64,000 nt of DNA from Cercophora sp. LCS_1 (GCA_036250225.1 JAPZLL010000015.1:248001-312000), one strand, 5' to 3'; shown: positions 1 through 10,443, counted from the first letter of the stretch. The notes: generated by a model not told the origin, from the letters alone. Translations and numbers: made by a program.

Positions 1-142
1 CAGCTGCATGTCCCCCCTGTGCTGCATAAGATAGGGGTGTCTGGCCCCCCCAATCCTTGGAGTCGACGTTAACGTCCTGGCGGGCCAGGAGCAACTGAAC
101 CACAGCTGCATGTCCCCCCTCTGCTGCACAAGATAGGGGTGT
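1..142. repeat. Near-identical 102-bp tandem repeat inside ankyrin coding sequence
   Basis: The segments at 1-39 and 103-141 are nearly identical, exactly 102 bp (34 codons) apart. They encode adjacent ankyrin repeats. Such nucleotide identity between neighbouring repeats points to recent repeat duplication or gene conversion, and the array continues off the edge. Confidence 0.7.
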
Positions 143-772
143 ACATCCAATACTATCCTCTGAGCCGGCGTCAACATCCTGGTGGTGTAGAAGCTGTTCA
201 ATCACATCCACGTGTCCTTTTTTAGCTGCTAACGACAAAGATGTTCGACAGTCGTAGTCTTTGCCGTTAACCTCAACTTCCGTGGAAGCCAGTAACAGCT
301 CGACAACCTCTGTGTGTCCTCCCGCGATGGCGATATGCAATGCCGATCGCCTTCGGTCGTCGATTCTGTTGATGTCGGCCCCCATCTCCAAACCGAGTTG
401 CGCGAGCCGCAGGCTTCCTTGAGCAGCCGCCTGTAGCAATCCGATGCTCCCCTTCGCTTTGATTTCCTCGAGTGATCGTAAGTATGCATCTCTTGCTGCT
501 CGCTGTCCAGGCGGCACCGTTTCGCCTGGAACTTTGCGCAGATTGTGCTTCTTGCCCATATGTTCTCTCAGATACGCCTTGTTCGTCGTCTCAAAAAAGC
601 ACTCGGACATATTGCAGTAATAATATGTTACGACGAGGACATGCACACGCTCCTTGTGCCGGCGAACATCCCGGGGCCGGCTGAAGCTCTTGCGACAAAT
701 GTCGCACTGGCTTTTCGACACCAGTGTTCCCGAAACATCGGAGCCCATGTCCGGAAAGACTTGACTGGCCAT
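1..772 (-). CDS. C2H2 zinc-finger / ankyrin-repeat protein, 3' truncated by window edge
   Basis: The minus-strand frame is open from an ATG at 772-770 to the left edge, giving 257 visible codons. It begins MASQVFPDMG. Two C2H2-type fingers follow: the first at about residues 23-44 (C-x2-C-x12-H-x4-H) and a looser second one at about 53-76. After a short linker come ankyrin repeats from about residue 105, with cores such as SALHIAIAGGHTEVVELLL and TPLSYAAQGGHAA. The visible repeats are 33-34 residues long. Ankyrin repeats mediate protein contacts; in fungi, arrays with an N-terminal effector or finger domain are common and vary in repeat number. The finger pair suggests nuclear or nucleic-acid binding, but this is inference. 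The C-terminus and total repeat number lie outside the window. Confidence 0.85.
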   Translation of the reverse strand, partial: MASQVFPDMGSDVSGTLVSKSQCDICRKSFSRPRDVRRHKERVHVLVVTYYYCNMSECFFETTNKAYLREHMGKKHNLRKVPGETVPPGQRAARDAYLRSLEEIKAKGSIGLLQAAAQGSLRLAQLGLEMGADINRIDDRRRSALHIAIAGGHTEVVELLLASTEVEVNGKDYDCRTSLSLAAKKGHVDVIEQLLHHQDVDAGSEDSIGCTPLSCAAEGGHAAVVQLLLARQDVNVDSKDWGGQTPLSYAAQGGHAA

Positions 773-1298
773 TTTAGGTGCGGTTGCTGGTGCGATTTCA
801 ATGAGTGTGTGGGGAGAATAAAGGAAGGCACGGCATCTCTTGCCTCCTCAACTATTGTCGCTACATCCCTTGAGCACGATGTCGGATGGGGCGCGCTGAG
901 AGAGATCCAACGACGTGTTCGGCAAACGATAGGACCAATCAAGGGTCACTTCTCCTGCGGCCGCGCCCTACTTCGTTGCTGTGTTGGGAGAGCGCCCTGT
1001 TCGGATGGCCCGACATGCGTGACAGGGGCCCTAGCCCCGACGACCCTTCAACTGCCTACATACCTTCTACCTCCCCTCCCGAGTTTTTCCCAATCTTCAT
1101 CCACGCCTCCAAATTCTCCTGTTTCTCATCTCTCACAACCGGTCACACGACCCTACACAACTCATCAACCTTCCCTACCCCCTTCTCGGGCGGTAGAGTT
1201 TCGGCCAGTTTGACTCTCAATTCTAGCTGTTATTCCGCAATTTTGGGCCATCACGTCGCCGGTTCACGCTGATTACCTTGGTCGCAACTTCGATCACC
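773..1298. promoter_or_regulatory. Divergent intergenic region between two zinc-finger genes
   Basis: No gene is visible here. It is the shared upstream region of the minus-strand C2H2-ankyrin gene and the plus-strand two-finger gene. A pyrimidine-rich stretch on the plus strand (about 1060-1180) is typical of fungal promoters and 5' UTRs. Confidence 0.4.
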
Positions 1299-1740
1299 AT
1301 GTCGGAGATCACGTGAGTTTTTTTTTTTACGCTAATGCAAGAGCGCCTCCAGGCTCGATTGTTCGTTCCATCCCGTTTCAGTCGAGGGACATGCAGCTGC
1401 CGCCCAGTGCCCGGTGGCCACATGGCGCTTTGCCGAGCAATTTTACTACCACTTGGAGGCTGGGGATATACCAGGAGCGCCCTACTCTGAAGCCAATGAT
1501 GCGCTCCCCGATCAGGTCCCTGCAGCAAACAGCCCGCTCAACGAGGGGGAGCCTCCGCGCCCCGAAGCCTTCACTTGCCAAGTGTGTGGCACATCAACCA
1601 GTCGCGCAAGGGATCTCACACGGCACATGAGGTCGCACAACCAGGCCGAAAGGATTGCGTGCCCCCAGTGTGCCAAGCCATTCACCCGCCGGGACAAGCT
1701 TCGAGACCACCAGCGTCGCAAACACAGGCTGCAGATCTGA
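1299..1740 (+). CDS. Small protein with two C2H2 zinc fingers
   Basis: The model has two exons, 1299-1312 and 1353-1740, separated by a 40-nt intron (GTGAGT..CCAG), and gives 133 aa. The start MSEITLDCSF was chosen because it is the only upstream ATG that joins in phase. The fingers sit at the C-terminus: CQVCGTSTSRARDLTRHMRSH-type finger one at about residues 86-106 and CPQCAKPFTRRDKLRDHQRR-type finger two at about 112-133. Both keep all Cys and His ligands. The rest is acidic and Pro-rich with no other domain. It is transcribed away from the C2H2-ankyrin gene, with which it shares a promoter region. It is probably a small DNA-binding regulator; no target can be inferred. Confidence 0.7.
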
Positions 1741-1891
1741 TCGGCGTTGTCGAAGAAACCTGGGAGGTCGATGTCAGGGTCAGGAATGGACACTTGGGTA
1801 TTCACGCGAAGGATATCGTTCATTATCTATATTTGCATTTCCTACACTCGTTACGGCTTTTATAATTGCCTTCGGTGGATAGCGCCATAGT

Positions 1892-3022
1892 TTAATCCAA
1901 GTGCTCGCACTCTCTTATCATGGTTCTTCTGTCCAGCTGTCGCCGACTGGAGCTGTCCCTCGCGTCACACAAAGCACCCGCAAGTCCGCAACACAAGACC
2001 TGAGCTGTGCTGGCAGTCGTATCCAAGTCCAAAGTTGGAAGCCGAGCCACTCCATTCCAGAGGCTCAGTGTCGTTGCTAAGAGGACTTTACAACGCCAGC
2101 CAGGGAAAAACTCGCCATCGAGCATAAGCGGGTTGCAGAGTGTGGCAAGTTCTCCAAGAGGGAGATACGTTGCGCTCAGAAGTACAAGAGTGATGGTGCC
2201 AGGCCCTTCACACAAGACTTCGACCCGGCTGAGGACCTCGAGAGTGCGGATGTCCTCTGCTGCGTGGGCGCCCAGACCGTCTTCCCAACTTCGTCGCAGC
2301 AGTTCAACAAACCTATACGGTCTGAGCTTTTGGATATATTCACCAGCTGGAGTGAGCTCGGCCTTGCCAAGACCCAAGATGAGGACTGTTCTGGACAAGT
2401 TGCAAAACAGGACCAGCCATTTTTTCCACTCTAGATCGCTTTCTGTTGGTTGCAGCACACCGGGTGGATGGCGGAGGTAGGCCTCATTGACAAAGGGAAC
2501 CTCAAAACTAGGCGCGCCACTCCCCGGATCGTGCCCATGGGCGGTTGGCGTGAAGAGCTTTGCAGCTCCGTAAGGATCGGGACTCTTGATGTAGATCTCC
2601 GTTTTCGAACCGTGTTGCAATATCTCAAATACGGGAAGGTCCTTGCTCAAGTCTCGTCCACCGTAGCGCTGGGTGAGAAAAAGGAAGTGCATATACTCCA
2701 GACTGTGAGATAGGCTAAGTTGCCCTTTGTGAAGCGTCCACATTCTCACTGAATTCCGCATATGCATCTTTCGGGTTTCGATGCATCCTCCGCCTCCCAA
2801 AGTGGGACAGTGTTTCATTGTTCTCGGATTCAAACTGATACCGTGTAAAGATGTCATGCACCATCTTTCCAAGCTCACTAAACCCTCCTTGGCATTGTGC
2901 ATCTTGGGGGATCCGTTGTTGGCCGCCCCTGCGACCACTAAATAATGTGCTGCAGAACACTGCATTATTTCCGCGGGTTCCCGGAGCTCTCTTGAGTTGC
3001 ATCTAACATAAAACCTCCCCAT
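1892..3022 (-). CDS. Hypothetical protein, 376 aa, single exon
   Basis: A continuous minus-strand frame runs from a genuine ATG at 3022-3020 to a stop at 1892. I recognise no family. There is no clear signal peptide and no convincing membrane helix. The middle (about residues 95-250) has ordinary globular composition, including patches such as LPVFEILQHGSKTEIYIKSP and WKKWLVLFCNLSRTVLILG. The N-terminal 90 residues are less convincing, so the true start could be a downstream Met near residue 91 (MHMRNSVRMW). An F-box-associated or HET-neighbour protein are both possible, but nothing in the sequence decides this. Confidence 0.5.
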   Translation of the reverse strand: MGRFYVRCNSRELREPAEIMQCSAAHYLVVAGAANNGSPKMHNAKEGLVSLERWCMTSLHGISLNPRTMKHCPTLGGGGCIETRKMHMRNSVRMWTLHKGQLSLSHSLEYMHFLFLTQRYGGRDLSKDLPVFEILQHGSKTEIYIKSPDPYGAAKLFTPTAHGHDPGSGAPSFEVPFVNEAYLRHPPGVLQPTESDLEWKKWLVLFCNLSRTVLILGLGKAELTPAGEYIQKLRPYRFVELLRRSWEDGLGAHAAEDIRTLEVLSRVEVLCEGPGTITLVLLSATYLPLGELATLCNPLMLDGEFFPGWRCKVLLATTLSLWNGVARLPTLDLDTTASTAQVLCCGLAGALCDARDSSSRRQLDRRTMIRECEHLD

Positions 3023-3229
3023 CTTATCTACCTCTCACTCAACACACTGTAGCAGCACATATTTTCACTCATTACTTTGGAGTTCCTCGACATTTACACG
3101 GGCAAACAAACCATAGCTACAAACCCTTCTAACGACGGACCTTCCATCGAGCCCGAGGTGCACTTGAAATGAAGAACACATAATTACAAAAGGGAAGTGA
3201 AGCTGACGGTCTCATAGGGCAACGCCGCG

Positions 3230-4470
3230 GTTGGAGATGACGTGTCCACCTATGGTGTCAGCAACAACACATCCATAGCCTCTAGTATTTACAAATATCG
3301 GGTCGAGAATGGCCGAACTTACCACGCGTTCAAGGCGGGCGGTATGCTCATGCTCATTTCAGAGTGGACCAATGACATTAGGCAAACTAACATGACGCAG
3401 AGGTCGACTACGTCCTGCCGAATGATCAGGGAAGTCAATACCTCTTCGAAGTCAACGCAACTAGCGCCCCCAGGCCGAAAACGACCGTTTAGGTACATCT
3501 CCAAGTCCACCACTAGTGACCAACAGACCTACAACGCAGCCTCATAATCCTCATGCAAGACAATCAACTCTATCTCGCCCGCATCGGCAAACCCGGCACC
3601 GAGCCCCTCGGCCGCGTCCTCGACGCAGGCTGCGGAACAGGCATCTGGTCCATAGACGTAGCCGACGAACACCCAACCGCCCAGATCCTCGGCATCGACC
3701 TCTCCCCCATCTAACCAAACTTCGTCCCACCCAACGCCCAATTCCTCATCGACGACCTCGAACAACCCTGGACACACACCGCGCCCTTCGACCAAATCTA
3801 CACGCGCATGCTCACCGGGTCCATCAAAAGAACTGGCCAGCTCTCGTATCACAAGCCTATGAAAACCTGAACCCGGGTGGATTTATCGAGCTGTGCGACC
3901 CGACGAATCCGATCCAGAGCGATGATGGTAGTCTACCGGATGATTGCGCGCTGGTTGAGTGGAATCGACACTTTCTCGAGGCGTCGATCAAGTTGGGTGC
4001 GCCGATGAACTCTGCGGAAGGGCATGAAACGCATTTGAAAGAGGCCGGGTTTGTTTGCGTTGTGAAGAGGGAGTGGAAGTGGCCGATCAATACGTGGCCC
4101 AGGGAGGAGAAGTGGAGGGATGTTGGTGAGTTTTCTTTTCCTTTTCTTTGTCGTGAACGGATGGGAATGACGAGAAGAATGGGATGGTCTGGGATGGTAC
4201 ACCTAGGGACTAATGAGATGATTAGGGGCGTGGTGTCATGAAAGCATCAACAGCGGTTTACAGGCGCTGAGTCTGATGCTGTTTACGAACGTGCTCGGGT
4301 GGAGTGTTGATGAGGTGGAAGCGCTTATCGTGAGAGTCAGAAAGGATTTGGCAAATAGGAACTATCATGCTTATTGACCGGTGCAAGTGCCTTGTCGGGA
4401 AGTTTTGGGGACTGGGACTGACTGATGCAGGTATGCCGTTTACGGACAGCGTCCGGAGTGAGGGTTATTG
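3230..4470 (+). pseudogene. LaeA/UMTA-like SAM-dependent methyltransferase pseudogene
   Basis: The remnant follows the usual order of fungal LaeA-like methyltransferases. It starts with STYGVSNNTSIASSIYKY and ENGRTYHAFKAG, then LPNDQ, the SAM-binding motif I VLDAGCGTGIWSIDVA, the GIDLSPI strand, and NLNPGGFIELCDP. The C-terminal LGWSVDEV and VRKDLANRNYHAY follow an intron at 4126-4225. Lesions seen directly are a TAA at 3712-3714 where the family has Gln (LSPI-stop-PNFVPPN), a 2-nt insertion near 3829 shifting the frame before NWPALVSQ, a TGA at 4375 where the family has Trp (YHAY-stop-P), and a damaged donor after LPNDQ. CAA to TAA is a C-to-T change in a CpA context, the RIP-preferred site. 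Family members methylate unknown substrates and some regulate secondary metabolism; this copy cannot make a full protein. Confidence 0.8.
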
Positions 4471-4508
4471 ACCGGGTGAAGGGAATGGGTCGGGGAAAAG
4501 GGGCTATG

Positions 4509-5480
4509 CTAACTCGGTTTGGGAACCGGCGGTGTGATCGAAAACATCTCCTTGGAAGTACACGATACGTTGTGCGCAAGCGCAATGGAATCGCACGTGT
4601 CCCCAGCCACGACAGTGTGGTGGTTGCCCGACACGCAAAACACGGGCCGCGGCGGCTGCGTCGTGGTGGCTGTAACTGAGCCGCACTCGACAGCCGCTCG
4701 TTCCAGGATTTCCTGGAAGAAGGGCATCGACGCGTAGGCTGAGTACCGTGTGGCCTGCATCATCTTCAGACGGCCCAAGTAGCACGACGAGCAGAGCTGT
4801 AGCGTCGTCATGCTGGCCACACCCTGCGAGGTAGGGAAGGCTGAGATGACGTTGTTACAGTAGTCGCCGCTGACGTCCTTCTGGCACGTCTCGTTCACGC
4901 CATACCAAATGTAGTTTCCATTGATTGCGTAGGGCGAACCGTCGTCAAACCTGCCGCTGCCGCATTGCGCGTTGACGCCCTGCCCCACTGGGAAAGCGAC
5001 TTGGTGCATCCGGGGTCGCACACTGAATCAGTGATGGTGTCGTTTCCTAGGTCGCCGTGATACGAGCTCGAGGTCCAGGCTCGCGTCAGGCTGTCGCACT
5101 TGATCATGGCCTGCAGCGCCGTCTGGCACGCCGTCGAGAGTGACGAGTACCGGAAGCTGTTGGGCGTATAAAGGGTGTAGCCTTCAAAATTCCTCGTCCC
5201 GGTCTGCTGGGTTGAGCCGCCTAGCCACGCTAGGATGGATGACGCGAACCCGTTTCTGTTGGAAGCTGCCATCGTTGCGTTCCTGTTGACGGGGCTGATC
5301 ATCTCGACCGTGCCAACTGTGATCAGATTATAGATCCAGACGTCGTCGCTCTGTTCGGTCTCAAAGATGCGCGCCTGGCAGTCCCTGCGCTCCGAGAAGA
5401 TACAATCCTGGTCGTAGTCGTCAAACCACGAGTAGACATAATTACTGGGAAATACCTGACACCGTTTTAACCCACAGGCC
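4509..5480 (-). pseudogene. LysM-domain secreted protein pseudogene (chitinase-linked type)
   Basis: Two overlapping minus-strand frames encode one protein. The first carries the N-terminal module found in fungal proteins encoded beside subgroup-C chitinases (DDVWIYNLITVGTVEMISP, SNRNGFASSILAWLGG, CDSLTRAW, VCDPGC). The second carries NYIWYGVNETC, LCSSCYLGRLKMM and one LysM (HTVVAGDTCDSIALAHNV). The frames are offset by one base at a C-run (4983-4986). The N-terminus has no signal peptide or start: an in-frame stop lies just upstream, and the chitinase remnant begins at the same place on the other strand. The LysM ends abruptly after FSITPPVPKPS, before its usual second half. Intact relatives are secreted and bind chitin or chitooligomers. 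Confidence 0.75.
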
Positions 5481-8400
5481 GCTCGCCGGAAATGCATGTC
5501 TTACAAGCCATCCGGTATCAAGCCGGGCGTCTACTCGCACATCAACTTTGCCTTTGCTCATCTTGACCCTGCCACCTTTGCCATCGTTCCGGCCGATCCG
5601 GGTGATGTTGCGCTCTACAGACAAGTCACCGATATGAAGGGAGACGACCCGAACCTTAAGGTGTACATTGCACTTGGTGGTTGGGACCACGATGGGCCCT
5701 GGAACCCAACGGCGCGAGCCTTTTCGCGCCTTGTTGCATCTGAAGCCAACCAACAAGCCTTCTTCACGTCGCTGATTTCCTTTATGTCAACTTACAACTT
5801 TGACGGTATCGACATTGACTGGGAGTATCCGGTTGCTGAGGAGCGAGCGGGCGACCCTGCCGATTTTGAGAACTTCACCTCATTTGTGGCGAACCTCAGG
5901 TCAGCTCTCGACTCTAGCAGCGGTGGACGAAACGGCATTACTATGACGCTCCCAGTTGCGTACTGGTACCTCCGCCACTTTGACATTGTCAACGCGTGGA
6001 TCACGTATGACGACCTCCAGACCTTCCAGCTCAAAGCCAAGTTCGCAGAATCACAGTGTCTGGGCGGTGTCATGGTTTGGGCCATCAGTGAGGATGCTGG
6101 CCAGACGTACGCCAATCAATTGCAAGCAGCTACTGGGTACAGGTCACCGGGCGTCAAGTGGAACCAGCTGGAGCAGAAGCAAGAGGCCAACCCCGACTAC
6201 TCCATCAACCGCAACCAGTGCCGCTGGACGAGCTGCGGCGAGAGCTGCGGACCCGACTACTACCCGGTCTTCCGCAAGGACTGGGACCGACACAGCGACG
6301 GCGAGTACATGTTTGACCCCACCGGCTGCAAGGATGGCCACAAGTATTTACTCTGCTGCCCTGCCTACGGCCCACACCCATCGTGCGGCTGGTACGGCTT
6401 CTGGAATGGCGGGTGCACTGGCGTGTGTGAAGGCGGTCAGACACAGGTGGGAAGTCTCAGTGACGCTTGCCACACGGGCAAACCACAGGCCGCGTGCTGC
6501 TCGACGCCCAAATACAACGGTGTGGGCGTGATGCGCGCTGTGGCGCTGTACGAAAACTGCCACTGGGAGGGTGACCATGGCGGCTGCCAGTTCACCGAAT
6601 CGTCGCAATGCAACGACGGCACCAAGTTGGTGGCGTCTCGCATGGGATCCGGCGCCGACTGGTGCTATCGCGCTTCCAGCCGTGCTCTGTATTGCTGTGG
6701 TCCCCAAACCGATATGAAGAAGTGGGACAAGTGTGCTACTGGCAGAAGAAGGAACCGGACTCGAGTGGGTACTGCCACCCCAAGTGTCCGTACGGCGAGG
6801 TCCGCGTGGCCATGGAGACGACACCGCCGGGCTGTTCCTCGGGCGGTTGGGCATACTGCTGCACACCAGTCTATAAGACCGAGCCTGATGGCAGCTCGCA
6901 GGACTGGGAGGCGCTCTGCGAAGCAGTAGTGTCCAAGTTCATGGAAACGGGCAACTGCGGTTCGAGTGCTGGGCCTATCATCTTCAGCCCTATCAGCCGC
7001 CGCGATATCGACGCCTTCACGCACAATGCCAGCCACCACGGCGAGTTCGAGACGTCGCTGGCGCTGCGACAGATGCCCGGTCAAGTCATAGGCCGCCCTC
7101 AAGCACAAGCAACCTTTCTTGATACCATTGCTCGGCTTCTTGTCGCCGAAGACCTGCCGGTGGCGGCACGGGTAGCTTTCACAGTCGCCATGGCCGCTCA
7201 CTGGGCATCCGAAGCAGTCCTGAATCCAAACTACCTTTGGGTCAGTACTGAGAATATGTTGCGATTCGCCCGGAGGTGGCAGGGCGAGCAGCGGAGAACA
7301 GTCGTCAGGGTCAACTTCTGCAGCATGTGCCTGTTCGCTAGGGATGCCAAGGAAACCGAAGGCTTCACCAAGGGCCTTCAATGCGACTACATATGGAGGG
7401 AGGATGCCGAGTTCTTGCACGACGGCGATAATGGCGGCAGCGAGATATCCGACTTCCTGCCGAACAAGCGCAGGCGCCGACAAGCACGTGGTCCAGTTCC
7501 TCCTTGGGAGGGAGAGCCGCCTCTGCCCGACGGGAACGGAAACTGGCCCGAGGTTGCCGCTGACGGCTCTGTGTACCCGTACGAAGAGGTATACAACGAG
7601 CTGTACCGCCGCGCGCGGGCTCCGCGCGGACCTACACCGTCAACCCAAATACCAACGACGCGGCGGCGGTTACAGCACTTTCACCGTGCGACCATCGCCC
7701 TATCCCAATGGCAACGAGGGCCTCGACCTGCAGTTGAGCAACGGTGATCAGTCACGTTATCTTGTCAAGTCCAACGGGCGCGGCCCTGACGATTACGAGC
7801 TCAAGGACGACGCGAACGTCAATGATGCCAAGGGAAAATGGGTGTCGGAGCATATCCTGGAGCTTCAAGCCATCCCTCGTTTTCTTGAATCCGCCATCAC
7901 CGGAAAGCATCCCATCCCGAAGGTCTTTGGGACAGGATCTACCCGTACCATTGCCAGGTCAGGCCAGGCACTGGTGCACCCAAACATTGGCCTGACGACC
8001 CTCCCTGGCTGGACCCACAGCGAGTCGCCGATCGTTTGGGCGATGGCCCAGCTGGGGTCTGTCGCGAATCCGTTCAACATGGTAGTTTGTGAGAGCGCCC
8101 TCAACGCTATTAAGTCGCGCCTGTTCCGGTTTTATGTGCCCATTACCAACAAGAACTGGGACAACTGCTGCGTCCATACCACCAAGGCATCGGCGGAGAG
8201 AATGTTTTCCACGCTGCAGCGCGTTTTTGCCGTCTTTGACTATTATCGAGACTCGAACGTGGCTGCCAAACACAAGAGTGCCTACGACCAAGTCAAAGGC
8301 GTACTGGCCGAATTTGAGGCGACCGATCCCCGCTTCACAAGCCAGGAGCTGCAGAGCGCTTGGAAGCAGTATTGCATCTACCAAGCGCAGTATATGGGTA

Positions 8401-8594
8401 CCCATGCCGAGGATTGGGCCAAGAAAAAGATTGATGATATGATTGATATATGGGAGGCGCGCGAAAAAAGCATAAGCGGGAGCCCTGGTGCGGCTGCTCA
8501 AACGTACGCCCGCATGACCATCCTTGGATTGAAGGGATTTCGGACCAAGTTGAACAATGGGCATCTGGGCATCAGTCAAAATATCTTTACTTAG
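5466..8594 (+). pseudogene. Subgroup-C (killer-toxin-like) GH18 chitinase pseudogene
   Basis: The GH18 catalytic motif is present (FDGIDIDWEYP, DxxDxDxE), with GVYSHINFAFA before it and CLGGVMVWAI after it. A Cys-rich region follows (about 6200-6900), then the long C-terminal segment typical of large subgroup-C chitinases, ending at 8594. Lesions: no signal peptide, LysM, chitin-binding module or first barrel strand at the 5' end; an internal deletion near 5990, where YLRHFDIV joins NAWITYDDLQTF and roughly a third of the barrel is missing; a TG duplication at 6732-6735 shifting the frame; and two more frame changes at about 7620 and 7665. Intact relatives are secreted and hydrolyse chitin during hyphal interaction or remodelling. 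This copy is non-functional. Confidence 0.8.
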
Positions 8595-8879
8595 CATTTT
8601 GGGTGGGTATCAGCCTTGTACCAAAATCGGTCGAGGTAATAGGTTCATTTCATCTCCTGTTTTCATCACCGTACTTGGGGCTACGGCCATTCATGTCAGA
8701 CACTCCCCTTTACGGATCGCCTTACGGGGTCGGCATGGGCTGGTGGGCAGCAAAGTATCAGACACAGGTCACTTCACTTCACTTCACTGTACATTATCGC
8801 TCCAAGACCAAGTCGAAGGCCCGATTGTTGGAACCAAATATGGATATTCTGGCAACGTAAACCACGCAAAAGGCGGGGT
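8595..8879. other. Intergenic, 3' ends of convergent units
   Basis: No gene is visible. The region contains a short direct repeat of a cacttcactt-type unit at about 8770-8787 and is otherwise featureless. Confidence 0.4.
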
Positions 8880-9731
8880 TCATTCGAATACACCGTCTCC
8901 TGCCCGCACAACCTGAACCCTTCCATCCCCTGTCCTGAACCTCTCCCCCTCCAGCAAGCAGTCCTCGCACCCGCAGACCACTTCATCCAACTCCTCCGCC
9001 ATCTCTTCCATCCCGCTCCTTACCTCATCGAACAAAACCTCATCCTTCGTGTCTAACCTCTTGGTATCCTGCGCCGCTGCCCGCTTCGTCCTCTGCTCCC
9101 CTTCATGGTACAGCCTCCTCTCCTCCGAAGTCGTCATCCGCTTCCCACTCCCCATCCTCCGCGCCTCCCTCGTTTCCTCCTGATGTGACCTCCACGCCTT
9201 GTTCCCAGCCTCTCTATCACGCTCACTAATCAGCCGATCGAGCGCTAAATCACCCATGTCACCCAGCTTGCCGATCCATCGCAGGTGCGACGTCGTTTTG
9301 TACACCGAATCGGCGAGGTAGAAACGGTGGATGATGAGATTGAGCTCGTCGCCCATGGAATATGCATCGTCGAGTGCCTTTTGGAGGAACTCGTCGGGCG
9401 TGCTGCAGTCGCCGGACGTGACGGTTTGGATGTTGGCGGACACTTCGGATGGGGACGGCCGGTTGAGAACCCGGTTGTGTTCGGCAGGCGTGAGTGATGT
9501 GGGGAAGAGGAGGGATTTGTAGGGGAGGAAGCCGGTGCGGAGCAGGAAGCGGGCTTCGCAGGTTGTGAGGGGGTTGTTGGCGCGGATTTTGGCGTTGAGG
9601 GTTTCGAGGAGGGAGGACGGGTCGAATGGTGCTGTGGACATGATTTTTTTGAGGGAGGTCCAGGTTTGGGTGAGGAGGAGGGAGGATCTGGAGAGGAGGT
9701 AGCTGAGGACTAACGCGATGTGGGTGCGCAT
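8880..9731 (-). CDS. Hypothetical Glu/Arg-rich protein, 283 aa
   Basis: A single open frame runs from an ATG at 9731-9729. The first 20 residues are hydrophobic (MRTHIALVLSYLLSRSSLLL) and could be a signal anchor; an internal Met near residue 31 (MSTAPFDPSSLLETL) is an alternative cytosolic start. The middle is globular (SLTPAEHNRVLNRPSPSEV, DEFLQKALDDAYSMGDELN). The C-terminal half is strongly charged, rich in Arg, Glu and Lys, and likely helical (about residues 165-260), ending with CGCEDCLLEGERF. No family is recognised. A CxC..C cluster near the end might bind metal, but this is speculative. It sits between the chitinase remnant and a tRNA gene. Confidence 0.55.
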   Translation of the reverse strand: MRTHIALVLSYLLSRSSLLLTQTWTSLKKIMSTAPFDPSSLLETLNAKIRANNPLTTCEARFLLRTGFLPYKSLLFPTSLTPAEHNRVLNRPSPSEVSANIQTVTSGDCSTPDEFLQKALDDAYSMGDELNLIIHRFYLADSVYKTTSHLRWIGKLGDMGDLALDRLISERDREAGNKAWRSHQEETREARRMGSGKRMTTSEERRLYHEGEQRTKRAAAQDTKRLDTKDEVLFDEVRSGMEEMAEELDEVVCGCEDCLLEGERFRTGDGRVQVVRAGDGVFE

Positions 9732-10168
9732 CGGCGGCCCGGGTTTGAGAGTTGACTCAGATGGAAGAGCAGTGCGAGTTTGGAGGAAAGCGGGGTATTT
9801 GTAGCGATGGGATTTATTGGTTTCTTAGCGCTTACGCCTTGGGACTGGTTGCCAAAAAAAAAAAAAAAAAAAAAAAGGCACAAGCTTAGTATTTTTGTGT
9901 GGTTGTGGAAGGCTTGTTGTCGAGATTGAGTGTCAGGGCCGTGGGGGTGTCCAACAAACAGCCGTGCACAAGCCCTTGGTCTGCATCTGGGTTGGCGTCA
10001 GGGGTAAATGCTTGGCAACACTTGGGCTCATTGACCCCCTTTGGGTTCCCATGACAACCCCCGGTCAAAAAAAGATTCGACTCCGTTTCTCAAGCAAGAT
10101 CGGATAGCAAAATCATGGGTTATGGTTTTCCTTGGGTTGTTGCTGGAAAATCACAAAAAGAAATGTCT
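9732..10168. other. Intergenic region with poly-A tract
   Basis: No gene is visible. A 23-nt A run occupies 9854-9876. A pol III terminator for the adjacent minus-strand tRNA gene (TTTTT on the minus strand) lies at 10155-10159. Confidence 0.5.
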
Positions 10169-10250
10169 CGACGTGGGCCTGATTCGAACAGACGCTCCCG
10201 AAGGAACAAGATTTCGAGTCTTGCGCATTAGACCACTCTGCCACCACGCC
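10169..10250 (-). tRNA. tRNA-Ser (anticodon CGA)
   Basis: The minus strand folds as a class II tRNA. The acceptor stem is GGCGTGG paired with CCACGTC, with one G-T pair. The anticodon stem CAAGA/TCTTG has the loop CTCGAAA, giving anticodon CGA (reads UCG). There is a long variable arm around TTCCTTCGGGAG, and a T arm GTCTG-TTCGAAT-CAGGC. The discriminator base is G, as in serine tRNAs. No intron is present. A T5 terminator follows within about 10 nt. Confidence 0.92.
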
Positions 10251-10443
10251 ATTGATGAAAGAACAACTCACATTCGCCGCTCATGACGCACCGTGTTGCG
10301 GCACCCAAGCAGCGATGTTCCAACACCTGATGAGTGACACGTTCACAAAATCTTGGGATTCATACAGCATCATCCTGATCACAACGGCACAAGTTCTTTT
10401 AAATCTCAATGCCCTACATGTACGGGAATCAGATACAACCCGC

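Noticed and set aside
229..489. 86-codon minus-strand frame
   Set aside because: It is an out-of-frame shadow of the C2H2-ankyrin coding sequence, whose real frame shows clear ankyrin repeats.
9854..9876. Poly-A tract as retroposon tail
   Set aside because: No target-site duplication or upstream element body is recognisable.
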